Assembly (NCBI GenBank): GCA_951799405.1
Contig: OX637336.1
Location: forward strand, 17,775,479 to 17,839,478
Direction of reading: 5' to 3'
DNA from: Agapetus fuscipes
Lineage: Eukaryota; Arthropoda; Insecta; Trichoptera; Glossosomatidae
DNA: 64,000 nt
Both the position numbers and the translations under genes were made by a program. Of the stretch, positions 1 to 11,150 are shown piece after piece; positions within the stretch are counted from its first letter, which is position 1, and the number at the start of each line of letters is the position of its first letter. The notes under the pieces were generated by a model that was not told the origin of the DNA, ran no database searches, and was given only the letters and a program-made list of their open reading frames with translations.

Positions 1-33
1 TAAACATTTACTTGTGTACACGTCGATTTACGA

Positions 34-39
34 TTTATT
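34..39 (-). terminator. Candidate poly(A) signal of kra
   Basis: The minus strand reads AATAAA about 90 bases after the kra stop codon. It is the nearest canonical signal downstream, although the region is AT-rich and the hexamer could occur by chance. Confidence 0.4.
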
Positions 40-126
40 AAATTAAGTTTAGGTATAAAAAAATAAGATATAGATTTCTTCCGGCAGGGTTGTGGTTATT
101 TGCTGAAACTCCTGTTGCTCCCCACT

Positions 127-155
127 CTAGTCCTTCTCCTCTCCGCTCTCAGATT
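127..155 (-). CDS. kra: kra micro last coding exon, residues 411-419 and stop
   Basis: Only 29 coding bases follow an acceptor (TTCCAG). With the single base carried over from exon 10 they read [13 protein letters not shown], the acidic tail seen in BZW proteins, and bring the total to exactly 419 aa. The stop TAG is at 129-127. Confidence 0.88.
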
Positions 156-3100
156 CTGGAACAACACACAGAAAGGCTCATTATAAAACTTGCAAATAAA
201 ATTCTAGAAAAACATCTATATACAATAATACAAAAAGCAACTTATACAGTGCATGGGCACTATTCAACTGTAACATCTCAGAAACAAACCAGCGCCCTGA
301 GCGAGATTTCTCTTTTTGGGCGAGGCACCCCTATCCACTATTAAAAACCATACAAAAAGAATATGAAGGAGTGCCTGTGGCGCCCTATTCTACTTTGCGC
401 CCTGGGCGGTCGCCCAACCAGGTCCTACCCTAGCGCCGGCCCTGCACACTTGCACTCTCTACGGCTCTAAGCTCATGGGGTAGGGCATTCCGTAGCACAG
501 GGCTGGCAAGATGGATGTTAAGTGTTATTTGTAGATTTACAAGAAACAAGAAACACGTCATGACTATAAACATCACCAGAGAAAGTGCAGATGATACAAA
601 TAGACAAAATGGCTTGAGCACAAAACTTGCAGATGTATTGCACTCTAGCCTGCGGTGTTACACGGATATTAGTGAACTTAGATTTACTACTTTACTTCAA
701 CAAAATACTTCTTAGCTTTTAGCAATTCAGCTCAATTTTGAACTATCAAAAGTCACGTTGTACAAGGTGGCGATGGTAGTTCTGATTTTCTCCACCTTCA
801 TTTTAAGCCTTATTATATATTTATTATTATAGCTCTGCAGTTTAATTGTGGTGGCCATAAATAGATAGGTTCTCATTTGGCTTGGGAGTCATTTGTATAA
901 CCCCACAATTAGGCCTTGAAATAAAGGCTGATTAACCTTGTTGCAAGATGGGCATGTTGGCCAGTTGCTAGCGCATCTTCATGTGTGATAATCACAGCTA
1001 TATCTATAACACATTCAAGGTTTATTTTAAGTGCACATGTGTTTACCTTCTTCTGCGCTCTGCAGCCACTCGATGAACTTCTTCATCTGCTCCACAAACA
1101 TCATCTTGCCCTTGGCGGAGTGCGCCTCCTTGTACCACTTCAAGATCACCTCCTCGGAAACCACGTCAGCTGCAACACAACAACACTGTTACACAATCTG
1201 CTGACGGGGGACGGGAGGGGCGGAGGCGGGTGCTGGGTGTATCAGACTGCCAGGTCATCTGCGTGTGATGCGCCGTGTGTGTGCTGGGCCAGCTAGCAGG
1301 GAAGTACTCCCTGAGAGCGGGCCACAGCACCTCGACACAAAAACTCAGACTCGTCATCGGTTTCATCATCTGGAAGTTTCTTTACTTCAAAATTGACAAT
1401 TATTTTAAACCTGAAATATATTACAGTACCCTGAGTATAAAACCTCGATTGAGTAAATAAAAAATGTATGGAAATTACGACCGCACTCCTAAAGAGTTAT
1501 TTAGGCCCGGTACTTTCAACATTAGCACATGTCGCACGTTTAATAATAAAGAGCAATAACTCAAAAAACAAGAATGTTGGGAAATCACGTTTGAAGTTCA
1601 GACAACCAGTACAACTTGTATGGGAGAAAAAGGCGACCGATGTTGTATCTTGGTCATATTCGTCCAAATTGAACGGCTGTCTCATTCTACCTCTTCTTCT
1701 CGCATTGTTCTTGCGTTTTATTACCAAATCTCGATTTTCCCAATTTTCGAGTTATTTCTCTTTATTATTAAGCGTGCGATGTGTTGTTGAAATAAAAAAT
1801 AAATAATAATAATAAAAGTGTGTCAAGGCTCTAAATAATATTGTCACATATAACCCCTCCGTAAATGGAAGGTTGTGGGTTTGAATCCCGGCGGGGGAAC
1901 AAAAAATATAACATTTATATTTTCAAATATGCTCTTCGCTGGGTTGAATTTTTTTATACCTTTACCAAAGACCAATCGCCAAAGGTCCAACCTTACAGCA
2001 ACTGGGTCTTGCTGGAGAATGGCTCGCAGAAGGCTCTTGAGGTGTGATTCACACAAAAACAGCGCTCATCCAATAAATCATCCAAATATTATTATAAATA
2101 ATTTGAGGAAAGAACATTGTTTATTTGTACTGTCACTCACTCTTGTAGAAGAGGTAGACAATCTTCTGGAAGGCCTTCATGAAGTTCATGTTCTCGTAGC
2201 AGAACTCCTGCACCTTGAGCAGCAGCTGCAGCTCAGCGCGGGGCGTGGTGGCGAAGGCCGCGAGCAGCGGGGTGATGGCGCGCAGGTGCTTCACCGCTTG
2301 CTCCGCCACCAGCTCCTCCTTCTTGTTCCACTCCGTGTGGGACATCACTGTTGTCCAGATCTGTAAACACACACATATAACATGCTTCATCAACTGCAAT
2401 TAGAAACATAAATATCTCTCAACTATCTGGATGATCAGGCAGAACAAATGAGTAGCACAGGATGCCAACATAATTCAATGGTGTGAAAATGAGACATCAA
2501 GAGATCCCCTCAATCAAACATTTACACGAGTGATTTGATTTCATGATCATACTATGAGCGCGGATCTGCGTTCCAGTACCCGAGGAGTTAAAGCTGTTTT
2601 CTAAGGCCCGGTATATTGAAGTGTAGTAATATTTTAGTTAACTATTACTTGAACTTTTATTCAAAATACTCAAGTTCCAGTTAACTAAAACCGAACATTA
2701 CCGAAGAATGAAACCACGCCCTCAAATCTTGGAAATAATTAAAATGCCATTCAAAAGCTTTAAAACAAACAGATATTCATAAAAATCATATACCTAACCT
2801 TCGTTAAGCTAGAAAACGACACAAAAACTGTTCAGTTCGCAACAATTTTGATGTATCCTTACATTAAAAACGAACAGCTGCTTGTCAGTGAAGCGACGCC
2901 ATCTTGAAAATCGTAAGTTAAAGTTACTAAATATTTACTGGCGAAATTCAGTGAGTAAAATATTATGATAATTTAACTAAAATTGCATTTTAGTTAACTT
3001 TACTTTACTTCAAAATACCGGGCCTAAGTTTATTGACAAAATCTGCAATTTCTTTGTATTCACTAATGAATTTGAACACATTCAAAGTTGTGTCTTTCCT

Positions 3101-6100
3101 GGTTGCCTGGCTACATGAGAGAGACTTATGCTGGGATATATCAGATTGCCAAATCATCAGTGTGACTGCGTGGGGAGTTGTGCCTTATGCCCGGGGGATG
3201 AAAGACTCATCTCCCTGAGCAGCCGGCACACCCACGCAGCACTCAGTCTCGTCATCGGTATCATCACGCTGCACCCAACATTCTACACGCAAATTAAACA
3301 AAACATCTGAAAAAATAATATAAATACGTACAAGAAAAATAACAGTCGTAAATAAGTCATACTAATCAATATTTTTATAATCTACGTAAAAAAAAATTAC
3401 AGACTCAATCATGTGTACATCTCCCATTGTTTAAATCTGATGATAAAGTAGCCAAAAAACACTTCTTAGAAGTAGGAAACAAGAATATCCTGGGAACTTC
3501 AAATACAAAATAAGTTCACTTAATTGAAAGATGGTGGATGCATAGAAATTAAAAGGAGGTTTCCCATCTGTATATCCGACTATCCAAAAGCTATTTAATT
3601 TTCAAAAGCTTTCTTCAGCAGTGAATATTTGTGTGCCTACCTCAAGATTTCCAGTCGCAAGCCTTACCAGCAACTGGATCTTGCTTGAGTGATACTAATC
3701 AGCAACTACTCCTATCTACATCCACATAAAAATTTGCGGAAAGAGAAATTATACAAAACAAAAAATTAGTGATATTCAGAGCATAGAGATGAAAGTGTAG
3801 ACTTACAACGGCCACAATGTCGTGTTCGGGAATGTTGTTCTTCTGTGCCATGTCCTTGAGGTCCACAATGATGTCCCGTAGGGGCTTATTGTCTCCCAGA
3901 CCGTCCCTCAACACCTGCACAACACCAACATTAATTTAAATAAAAAACAAGACAACGATTCTCCAAACCAAAGTGATGCACAGAATTTATAAAGCATCTT
4001 CTATGATAAGTGTGCCATTGCAAAGATATTTGCAGATAAGATTGGGGGAAGACTTTTGTGAGAGATCTTTCAGAGATCCTGTCTGAATGTAGCTCCCACA
4101 GAGACAGGTATTTTTTAAGAAATCCTGTGCGGAAGGCTCCCCAATTCTTGAAAGGCTTGGGGGTCTATGTCACCCTGGAAGGGTGCCGCAGAGGTGTTGC
4201 GTCGTGGGGCGCTGCAAGGAAATGACGATTGATGTTGGTTTTGAATACAACCGGAATAAATTGGGAAGGGAGCACAGATACTGGTAGATTATTCCATAAA
4301 CAAGCAGTTTGTTCCAAGCTGTTAGAATGTCAACCTTGAGGGTTTGGTCTCCAGAAAGTGATCAGCTTCCTTCTGAGGATGTGCAGGCAGCTGTGTCTTG
4401 TTTCAGTTGTTCAAAACAAATTAATTCCAGACCCGATGACCAGTTACTACAAATGCAATGATTACTTTCACTACGTCAACACCAATGTTTAGTCACCACC
4501 ACCTCTTTAACAACAAGAGTTGGACTGTAATTGGTTAATGTGGTACACCTGATAAGCTCAGCAAGGTATTTAGGCATTCTACAGACAAAATGATAAACAC
4601 AGAAGTATCTAATTGTAGGTTTGTAACAGACTTTGATAACGTTTATATATTGAAGTGAATAAACGTCAGTATAAGCTGCCATTGCTCTGTCCTCTTCAGC
4701 TAAACTCACAACACATGTCGGTGAGATGCTTGCTTCCGAGGGATCTACTAAAAGGGTTAGTCACGCACAGCTAGAATACTGCCAACTCAAAGTGGTATCC
4801 AAATATAGCATGTTCAGCTTTTCAGCATGTTAACTTTCAGTGTTTCAGTGTGTGTTAACAGATGCTCGTTCAAAGATTGAGGTAACCTAAAAACTCAACA
4901 AATCAAAAAACATGACAGAGATAGCTATGGATGTATTTCAAAATGCCATGTCTACTTCAGATAAGTTATCAATAATCTAATGCTGGTCCAGTCGATAGAT
5001 CAATTGGTAGAGTGCATTCCATGCCGTGAGCTCGGGTTCGAATCCCACCGAGGATATCAGAACTTATTTCCCGTTTTGGTGTTTATTTCAAACCCCAAAA
5101 TAAAATACCGTCATGGTTTACTAAGCCTTCACAAGAAATGAGCACCAGCCCCCTTGGTAGCTGGGAAATCCCCACATGCAAAACCCTTGGGGGATAACGC
5201 GGCAAGAAGTTACACTAATGTGTAGCTTAGTTGCGTGATGCAGGGTTATTATCCAACCACCAACTTATCACCGGAACAAGCCATATGCTGTTGAGGGCCA
5301 GATTGATGACCCTGGCACGCCACATTTGGCCCACAGGTTGCACTTTAGGGACCAATACTCTTTTGTAACTTAACTAGAATATCAGCTACCTTCCCTCTGT
5401 GGAATTACAACTACAGGGATCACTTGATCATGGATTGCAAGTGCATGGTTTAGTGTGTGTGGTGGTGGCGCACCTGTGTGAGATCCTTGCGGGCCTCCTG
5501 GCTGGCCTGCGCCTTGTGCAGCCTCACCACCTCCCCCAGCCCCTTCTCCGCCAGCAGAGAGCTGAAGTACTCCTCCGTGCGCTTGTTGGCCGGCACAAAT
5601 TCCATCAAACTGACAACAACAGACAATCACAACTTCATGTTATTTACTTCAGGGAAATAGTAACTCTCTGGGCTGACCCGTGTATTATAGCAAATGCTTT
5701 GCAGGGTAGTAGGGTAACATTTTCAAATCTGTCACACTATAGAGTGCTAACAAAACACCTGAACCTGCCAATTCATTTTAATTAAAACAATCTACAATCA
5801 CTGTACATAGTATCGACAATTATAAATTCAACAAATACACAAGATGCACCTTCCATAATTAGAAAGAAATAAAATGAACACTGCAATTTACATTGTTTAC
5901 ACATATTGATCAATTTATCAGTGACAAATTGCCTTTAGTAAGGCATCGTCCCTCAGCTTCCACAGAAAACAGGAGCTAAAAAATTTAACCTACCATCAGA
6001 CATTCGGAGATAAGAAAATATAAGATAATTTAAATTCTTGTATGGAACGTTAGGAATTGAGTATCTCATTTCAGGAGATCCCAAAAGGATTTGTTCCAGC

Positions 6101-9100
6101 TTCAGTTTAGCACATTACGACACTGATTGCAATATCAAACAATGCAGCCAGTTCTAATTAAGTGCTCGTCAGTTGGTTAAATTGTCAACACTGACAGTGA
6201 AGAGTAAGGAAATGCCGGAAGGCTTACACGGGTTCTACGAAGCATCTACAGACCCATAAAGGGGGAAAACAATGAAGGAATTACAGTGTTTAAAAGGCCC
6301 TCAGGATCTTATCTTACATTCAGTTGCTAGATTAACATGTGCAGGGGATGCCAGATGGTCATAAAAATTGTGAATTGATGCCTAGGTGGAAGGAGAGAAA
6401 GTGGCAAGTTGGGGATGACAGGAATTGGCGGCGTAGCATTCGGAAGAACAAGGCTGTAGAGCGATTGGAGAGAGAGGTTGGTGTGTGTGACTCACCGCCC
6501 CTCGATCTGTCCCTTCTTGAGAGCGGTCATGAGGCTGGGCATGCCCTTCTCCTGCTTGTAGGTGATGAACACCTCTATGAGGAACTCCAGCGCCATGTTG
6601 TCCTTTATCAGATGCTCGTTGATGAGCACCAGCAGCACCGACGGGGGGACAGAACCATTGCCTGCAGCAACAAACACCACTCTCAGCCAACAATAGACAA
6701 AACTAATACACAAGTTACCAAGGGAATTCCCTACTTAAAAAAATCAACAAACAATGTGAAACATAACATGTTATTCCACATACCTCTTATACAGTGAACA
6801 CAAATAGTTGTGATCATTGAACTGAAAATCGATGAACAAAAACTTTGGGAATTGCAGAATTAAGACTAGCGGTTGTTTGACAACAATCACCAAATTGAAG
6901 AGATGAACTTGAACAATATGTACACTTGGTTGATTTCTTGTTTTCATAAGACACATTGGTCCAGTACACATGCAAACATTGCTCATGTAAAATTTTCTCA
7001 ATGGCGTAAACGATAAACAAGAACTGAGGCAGCGATCTATCTGCCTTTCCAGTGTCAGATTCCGATCCAGTAAGACTCCTAGAAGTCTCACTGAATCAGA
7101 AGGCTGGATTAGCTTACCTCCTATGGAGATTGGTACTCCATTCACTAATAGGTGGTCACGCCTAGATGTGGCTGCCCACAGTATCTATGGTAATGTATGG
7201 ATTATTAGGACCCAATGAACCAGGTGAGTTAGTTCATTTGGAGGATTCATCCAGTCGTTCATCTCGCACACCTACGACACTGACTTCAACACTGAAGAGT
7301 TGCAGCCAGCTCTAAGGGAGTGCCCTCTGCAGTGAGGTAAGATGATCAAGTGTATGTGCAGCTGAGCTGTTTACCTATCCAGAGAGACGTCATGCGGGCC
7401 AGCTTGATCCTCTGCTCCGTGTCAAAGCCCTTAATGAACACCAGCACCTTCTTCATCTCGTCTTCAAACATTTTCTCTAAGTATTTGTAACGCCGCATCA
7501 TTTTAACGAATACCTGAACAGAACAAACAATAGCATATATTATTATATTGCTTCCAATTATAATAAACCACGTATTGGGGCGTTATTCACACACAGCAAA
7601 TCCATGGCTTAACCGCCACCTAATGTGAATTTTCATACAAAAAACGACGATCCACAGATCAGCTATGGATGAAATGTGTTTTGAACAGCCCAATTGGAAA
7701 TCAATAATTTACAACATTTAGTCATTCTAGGGGTGGAAAGCGCTTCTAGAGTTGCCTCAACTTTTTCCTAACTTTCTACATTATACTTTCATCAATTCAT
7801 TCATGGTAAACAAGTATGAAAACAGCCTCGCTCATAGTATCTAGATACAGCGATGTGATACGAGTCAGTGACAAACAATATGTTGACTTTTTAGGTCTCT
7901 CTCACTGTAACTGCTACATTCACATAAACTTGGTTAAAGTTCCTGCTCACATTTGGGCCCGCGACTAGGTTGTGAAATGCAGGAGGTATTTCCTTAGACC
8001 AATATTATGACAACACTTTAAAAAATTGTATGGAACGTTAGGAATTGAGTATCTCATAAAAGAGATCCCAAAAGGATTTGTCCCAGCTTCAGTTTAGCAC
8101 ATTACGACACTGACTGCAATATCAAACAATGCAGCCAGTTCTAATTAAGTGCATACACATATTATCAAGTATTTTAATTAACACTTTTTTTAAGTATGCA
8201 TACAATATTGTCAAAAGTACACTATGTAATTAAAGAATCAAATAATTGATAGAAAAGAACCGAATCAAATTCAATTACCTCTTTCACGACTTATGTCTAT
8301 ACCTATTATATTTTTTTGTGATCTGGTTACGTGTATTGTCTAATCTTTATTGTCACCAGAACAAAAATTTTAATTGTGGCTTTCTATGGAAGATATAGTA
8401 TATTGAAAATTACTTCTAACTGCTAAGAAATCTACCAATTTAACAGTATTATCATAAATCTCCAACATGTAAAGATGTATTTCAATTCATTTAACAAGCA
8501 GTTGTAATTCTAACGTGATTTGTGCATTGTTACCTGTTCAAAATTTCGCATGGCCTCCATATCTGCCGAGGAGCAGAATATGCAGGTCTCCGTGTGAGGT
8601 TTCTCTCCATCCAGAGCGATGGATCCACCCGGAACTGCAACACCGAGGAACACAACACTCTCATCAGTGGATGAACATCAGGACATACCAGAGACAAATA
8701 GTTGAAGGGAGTGTCAGATGTAAACGAACGAAAGGTTGTGTCGTCACTTGTATCAGGACTCTAGCCTTGTTTTCATCATGTTAATGGGAACTAATAGCGG
8801 GAGAAATTGAAAAGTAGCAGTCATGGATTAAGACAGATGACGGCAGCTCTTGGTGAAAACCATCCCCCACAAAGGGTTTGAAGGCTGAGACAAATAGCAC
8901 ATATTTAGCAGTAAGTACAGCCTATTTGTATATTAAATATGTGATTTTCTGTCTAGTCTGTAAAGACATTTTTGTAATTATTTTTTCTCAGTATTAAAGG
9001 TTAGAAATCATAACAGAAATAAGGTTTCTCTGTTCAGCTGTTGAAATACTACTGTGAAAGTTATCAGACAAAATTTTAATGTTATTGTTGACATCGTAAA

Positions 9101-11150
9101 ATGAATGCCTTATTTTGTTTTGAGCTCCGGTTGGATTTGACTTACACCAAAATTAATTGTGAAAGAAACATAGACAATAGCAGATCATTCCATAATCAGG
9201 CAGTTTGACAAAATAATGACTCTCCATGAATTCTCGCAAGTTCTGACATTGCCTAAAAATGATGAATGAGCCCTACTAAAAGTACTTTGGCTGAAACTTC
9301 CGGAAGAATAAAAACTTCAAAATCATCATAACAAGTACTACAAATTAGCTTTGATGTAATTTATATTTTTTTCAATGAGAAATATCTGCCACGCGGTGAA
9401 TACTTTTGTTTTTCAGTTGGCTATATTAGATGTTGGTTTACCCAGCAGTCCGCCGGCGATGAGGATATCGAACAGAGCCTCTCCATAGCGCCGGTAGTCC
9501 TGCTTGGAGCCAAAGGCGTCTAGGAACTTGAAGATGGCCTCCGGGTCGTGTCCCGCCTTGTCCAGCCCCGCAATGACCAGGTCACGAAAACCCGTTGGGT
9601 CATATTTCTCCTTTTCATCTGGAAATGAACAACTTATTGTAATACAAGAATGGGCATTGGTTTTTTGAATAGTTCAAGACAACAGTGTGTGCTCGACTTG
9701 TATTTTGATGGAATGAAATTCCTGTATAACTCTAAAAGATTAAATGACAGTAGCAATAAAATAAAATATTGAGCAGCTATAATAAATAATCTATAATCTA
9801 AGTTGCAAGGATATATTCATTTAAAGCTCTCAGATGTATGCTTTTTTTCAAAGAGCCATATAAGCCAACATATTTTCCTATTCTCAAATGAATAAGTTTT
9901 AACATTGTAGGAAGGCTGAGTAAACCGTGGCAGTCCTACAATTTGGGTTAAGAAGAAAACACCTCACAGGAAATTGTATGTAACGCCTTTAGTGGAATCT
10001 AACCCTAACCCTCTAGCTTTGAAAAGGTTCTACCAACTGAGCTATCGGGCAGCCTTCATTTTGTAGCGGGAGGACATAAAAGTAAGTTGCCAGTAAATCC
10101 GAAAATTTGAGGATTTCATGCAATTACACAAACAAGGTCCTTGTTTTCAAAACACCACAGGAGTGCTCACAAAAGGACATCTGGACAGATGAACATTAAA
10201 TACGCCAGTCTTCCAGCTTTTTAATAACATTTTTACCATACGAGTGGCTAGCCTCACATCAAAATATTCATTTAGGAATTTAAAAAAAAAATGCAATTCA
10301 ACTGCATCACATCCAGTGCAGTAGGTAACCATGGCAAAATGTATACCTATATCTGGTTATAAATAAAGAAAAAAATACATAGGAGTTCTTGATTTTAATG
10401 AAGTCTACAAATAGCGTGTAATGATAACAAGGAGGCAATTATAAATCATTGAAACACATCTACTCGCTAGTGAGTCATCAAACGCAGAGTCATAATGTCA
10501 CATGAATGCAGATAAGGTTTACTCAGCCATACTTATATCCTTGGACAACTTACCTCTTTTTCTGGTCTTGATGCGTTGACCCGATAGCACTGGTTTTTCT
10601 AGTTTCTGACTCATACAATTTATTACTGAAACAACACAAGAAATATGAAATTAAAAATGCGCCGCGTCACACCAAAAATTCATAAACGAAAAAATTAAAA
10701 ATCATCAGGGTCAATGTACTATAAATTCTCGTTAGCCACGTAATACAGCATTATTGTAGCTATATTAGTGCAGAAAAACAATAAATATTAAAAATATTTA
10801 CCACATATTGATTAAAAACACTGATAAAACGTGTTAAAACCACGTTGATTCGTAGAAAAACTATGATGAAGCATGTAGAGGACAACCCGCGCCAAAGCTA
10901 AAATAACGGTTAAATATTGCAGGATACCGGTGTTATTTATCACAGATGGATAGCTAACATTACAGGGGATAATTACAAACAATATTTTGTGTATTTTGAA
11001 GGGAAAGGCGTTGATACTTACGATGTAACAGGTTAGGAGGAGCAGTCGACTCCTTTGCCAGAGTTCACAAATTTATCAAGCTGAAGTGAGGAGCACAGAG
11101 TAAAGGTTTATAGAGAGCTGAGTTCCTAATATTTCTTTGTATTTCCGGTT
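127..11150 (-). CDS. kra: Krasavietz / BZW (eIF5-mimic protein), complete gene
   Basis: Ten coding exons on the minus strand (10554-10614, 9442-9618, 8534-8634, 7375-7513, 6496-6661, 5474-5609, 3807-3914, 2141-2360, 1047-1169, 127-155) all have GT/AG introns and compatible phases. They join to 1260 nt, i.e. 419 aa plus stop, the usual length for animal BZW proteins. The N-terminus carries the family block [19 protein letters not shown]. The C-terminal W2 (eIF5C) domain begins near residue 250 and includes [12 protein letters not shown] and FMKAFQKIV; the protein ends in an acidic tail. Family knowledge: W2 proteins bind eIF2/eIF3 and restrain start-codon selection in the cytoplasm; in flies kra also acts in axon guidance and memory. 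A non-coding first exon is at 11022 to about 11150. A poly(A) signal candidate (AATAAA, minus) is at 34-39. Introns hold SINE, MITE and LINE fragments. The identity is very secure; the transcription start is only approximate. Confidence 0.97.
1047..1169 (-). CDS. kra: kra exon 10, end of the W2 domain, residues 370-410
   Basis: 123 nt. Encodes [20 protein letters not shown] and [17 protein letters not shown]. It ends with donor GTAAAC in phase 1. Reading on without splicing would add only six foreign residues before a stop, which argues for the small last exon. Confidence 0.95.
1532..1779. mobile_element. MITE family H, copy 1 (about 248 bp)
   Basis: The termini are inverted: CGCACGTTTAATAATAAAGAG at the left pairs with the sequence ending TCTTTATTATTAAGCGTGCG. 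The inner part matches, in opposite orientation, the element at 21440-21688. No coding capacity; a non-autonomous DNA element in a kra intron. Confidence 0.75.
1853..2080 (+). mobile_element. tRNA-derived SINE family B, copy 1
   Basis: The head contains an RNA polymerase III box-B-like GGTTTGAATCCC, followed by the family body ending near the conserved ACAGCAACTGGGTCTTGC. Family copies also occur near 34.2, 44.9, 46.8 and 62.1 kb. Lies in the last part of the kra gene. Confidence 0.7.
2141..2360 (-). CDS. kra: kra exon 9, core of the W2 domain, residues 297-369
   Basis: 220 nt. Encodes [39 protein letters not shown] and [10 protein letters not shown], the most recognisable part of the eIF5C/W2 domain. 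Phase 0 in, phase 1 out. Confidence 0.97.
2602..3027. mobile_element. MITE family K, copy 1 (about 426 bp)
   Basis: Terminal inverted repeats TAAGGCCCGGTATATTGAAG and, on the other strand, TTAGGCCCGGTATTTTGAAG flank AT-rich non-coding DNA inside the kra intron between 2361 and 3806. Similar termini bound 18463-18594 and start at about 1498. Confidence 0.7.
3807..3914 (-). CDS. kra: kra exon 8, residues 261-296
   Basis: 108 nt, phase 0 both sides. Encodes [20 protein letters not shown] and the [11 protein letters not shown] segment at the start of the W2 domain. Confidence 0.94.
4110..4205 (-). repeat. SINE B tail fragment
   Basis: Contains the reverse complement of the family B end (AGAAATCCTGTGCGG, CTCCCCA, GCCGCAGAGGTG). 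Head and tRNA-like part are missing. Confidence 0.5.
4985..5250 (+). mobile_element. tRNA-derived SINE family C, copy 1
   Basis: The tRNA-like head has a box A region (AGATCAATTGGTAGAGTG) and box B (GGGTTCGAATCCC). The body follows with TTTCAAACCCC, CCTTCACAAGAAATGAG and the tail GAAGTTACACTAATGTGTAG. It sits in a kra intron, about 220 bases left of exon 7. Confidence 0.8.
5474..5609 (-). CDS. kra: kra exon 7, residues 215-260
   Basis: 136 nt; noticeably GC-rich against AT-rich flanks. Encodes [19 protein letters not shown] and [15 protein letters not shown], leading into the W2 domain. Phase 2 in, phase 0 out. Confidence 0.93.
6038..6166. repeat. Repeat M, copy 1
   Basis: About 129 bases from TTGTATGGAACGTTAGG to CTAATTAAGTGC are nearly identical to 8026-8153, in the same orientation, in another kra intron. 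No coding capacity. Confidence 0.75.
6496..6661 (-). CDS. kra: kra exon 6, residues 160-214
   Basis: 166 nt with acceptor CTGCAG and donor GTGAGT. Encodes [20 protein letters not shown] and [20 protein letters not shown], matching the family. Phase 1 in, phase 2 out. Confidence 0.95.
6945..7010. repeat. Repeat G, copy 1
   Basis: The block from AAGACACATTGGTCCAGTAC to ACATTGCTCATGTAAAATT recurs at 36015-36110 and 40835-40935, where a further GATGGACA and AAGGGGACG segment follows. Short non-coding interspersed repeat. Confidence 0.65.
7020..7145 (-). pseudogene. LINE reverse-transcriptase fragment in a kra intron
   Basis: A minus-strand frame reads [19 protein letters not shown] followed by [16 protein letters not shown]. 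This matches the segment downstream of the catalytic core in Jockey/CR1-like non-LTR reverse transcriptases, where a phrase of the type SVRxLGVxLDxxLxxxxHI is usual. It is cut off on both sides and abuts repeat G at 6945-7010. Confidence 0.6.
7375..7513 (-). CDS. kra: kra exon 5, residues 114-159
   Basis: 139 nt. Encodes [20 protein letters not shown] and [20 protein letters not shown], a highly conserved helical segment. Phase 0 in, phase 1 out. Confidence 0.95.
8026..8153. repeat. Repeat M, copy 2
   Basis: Nearly identical direct copy of 6038-6166, with only scattered substitutions and a small change around the AGGAGATCCC segment. Confidence 0.75.
8534..8634 (-). CDS. kra: kra exon 4, residues 80-113
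   Basis: 101 nt with acceptor TTGCAG and donor GTAACA. It encodes [12 protein letters not shown] followed by [18 protein letters not shown], aligning with the APGG...CVFSA...ETIRNYAQ stretch of animal BZW proteins. Ends in phase 0. Confidence 0.94.
9442..9618 (-). CDS. kra: kra exon 3, residues 21-79
   Basis: Phase 1 to phase 1, 177 nt. It encodes the conserved [17 protein letters not shown] and [19 protein letters not shown] segments of the N-terminal helical region, followed by [11 protein letters not shown]. Confidence 0.95.
9905..10060 (-). mobile_element. Degenerate SINE C copy
   Basis: On the minus strand the box A region GATAGCTCAGTTGGTAGA is intact, but the box B area is altered to a doubled GGGTTA motif before GATTCC. 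The body keeps only GGTTTACTCAGCCTT at its end. Confidence 0.5.
10554..10625 (-). CDS. kra: kra exon 2: start codon exon (coding 10554-10614)
   Basis: The start ATG is at 10614-10612, 11 nt inside the acceptor (TTTCAG). It encodes residues 1-20, beginning [14 protein letters not shown], and ends in phase 1 at a GTAAGT donor. The start is chosen because it gives the conserved family N-terminus with no upstream alternative in the exon. Confidence 0.95.
11022..11150 (-). other. kra: kra non-coding first exon and promoter area (approximate right end)
   Basis: A strong donor (GTAAGT on the minus strand) sits at 11021-11016 in otherwise non-coding sequence. The first coding exon has an acceptor after 10625, leaving only 11 untranslated bases before the ATG, so an upstream untranslated exon is required. 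The right edge and transcription start cannot be read from sequence; no clear TATA element was seen. Confidence 0.6.

Noticed and set aside
7570..7700. Weak foldback with GGGGCGTTATTCACAC and GTGTTTTGAACAGCCC ends
   Set aside because: The end match is short and imperfect and no second copy was recognised; it may be a MITE but support is too thin to list.
9960..10030. Telomere-like GGGTTAGGGTTAG on the minus strand
   Set aside because: Only two units, located in the box B position of a worn SINE C. Insect telomeres use TTAGG; this is a local duplication.
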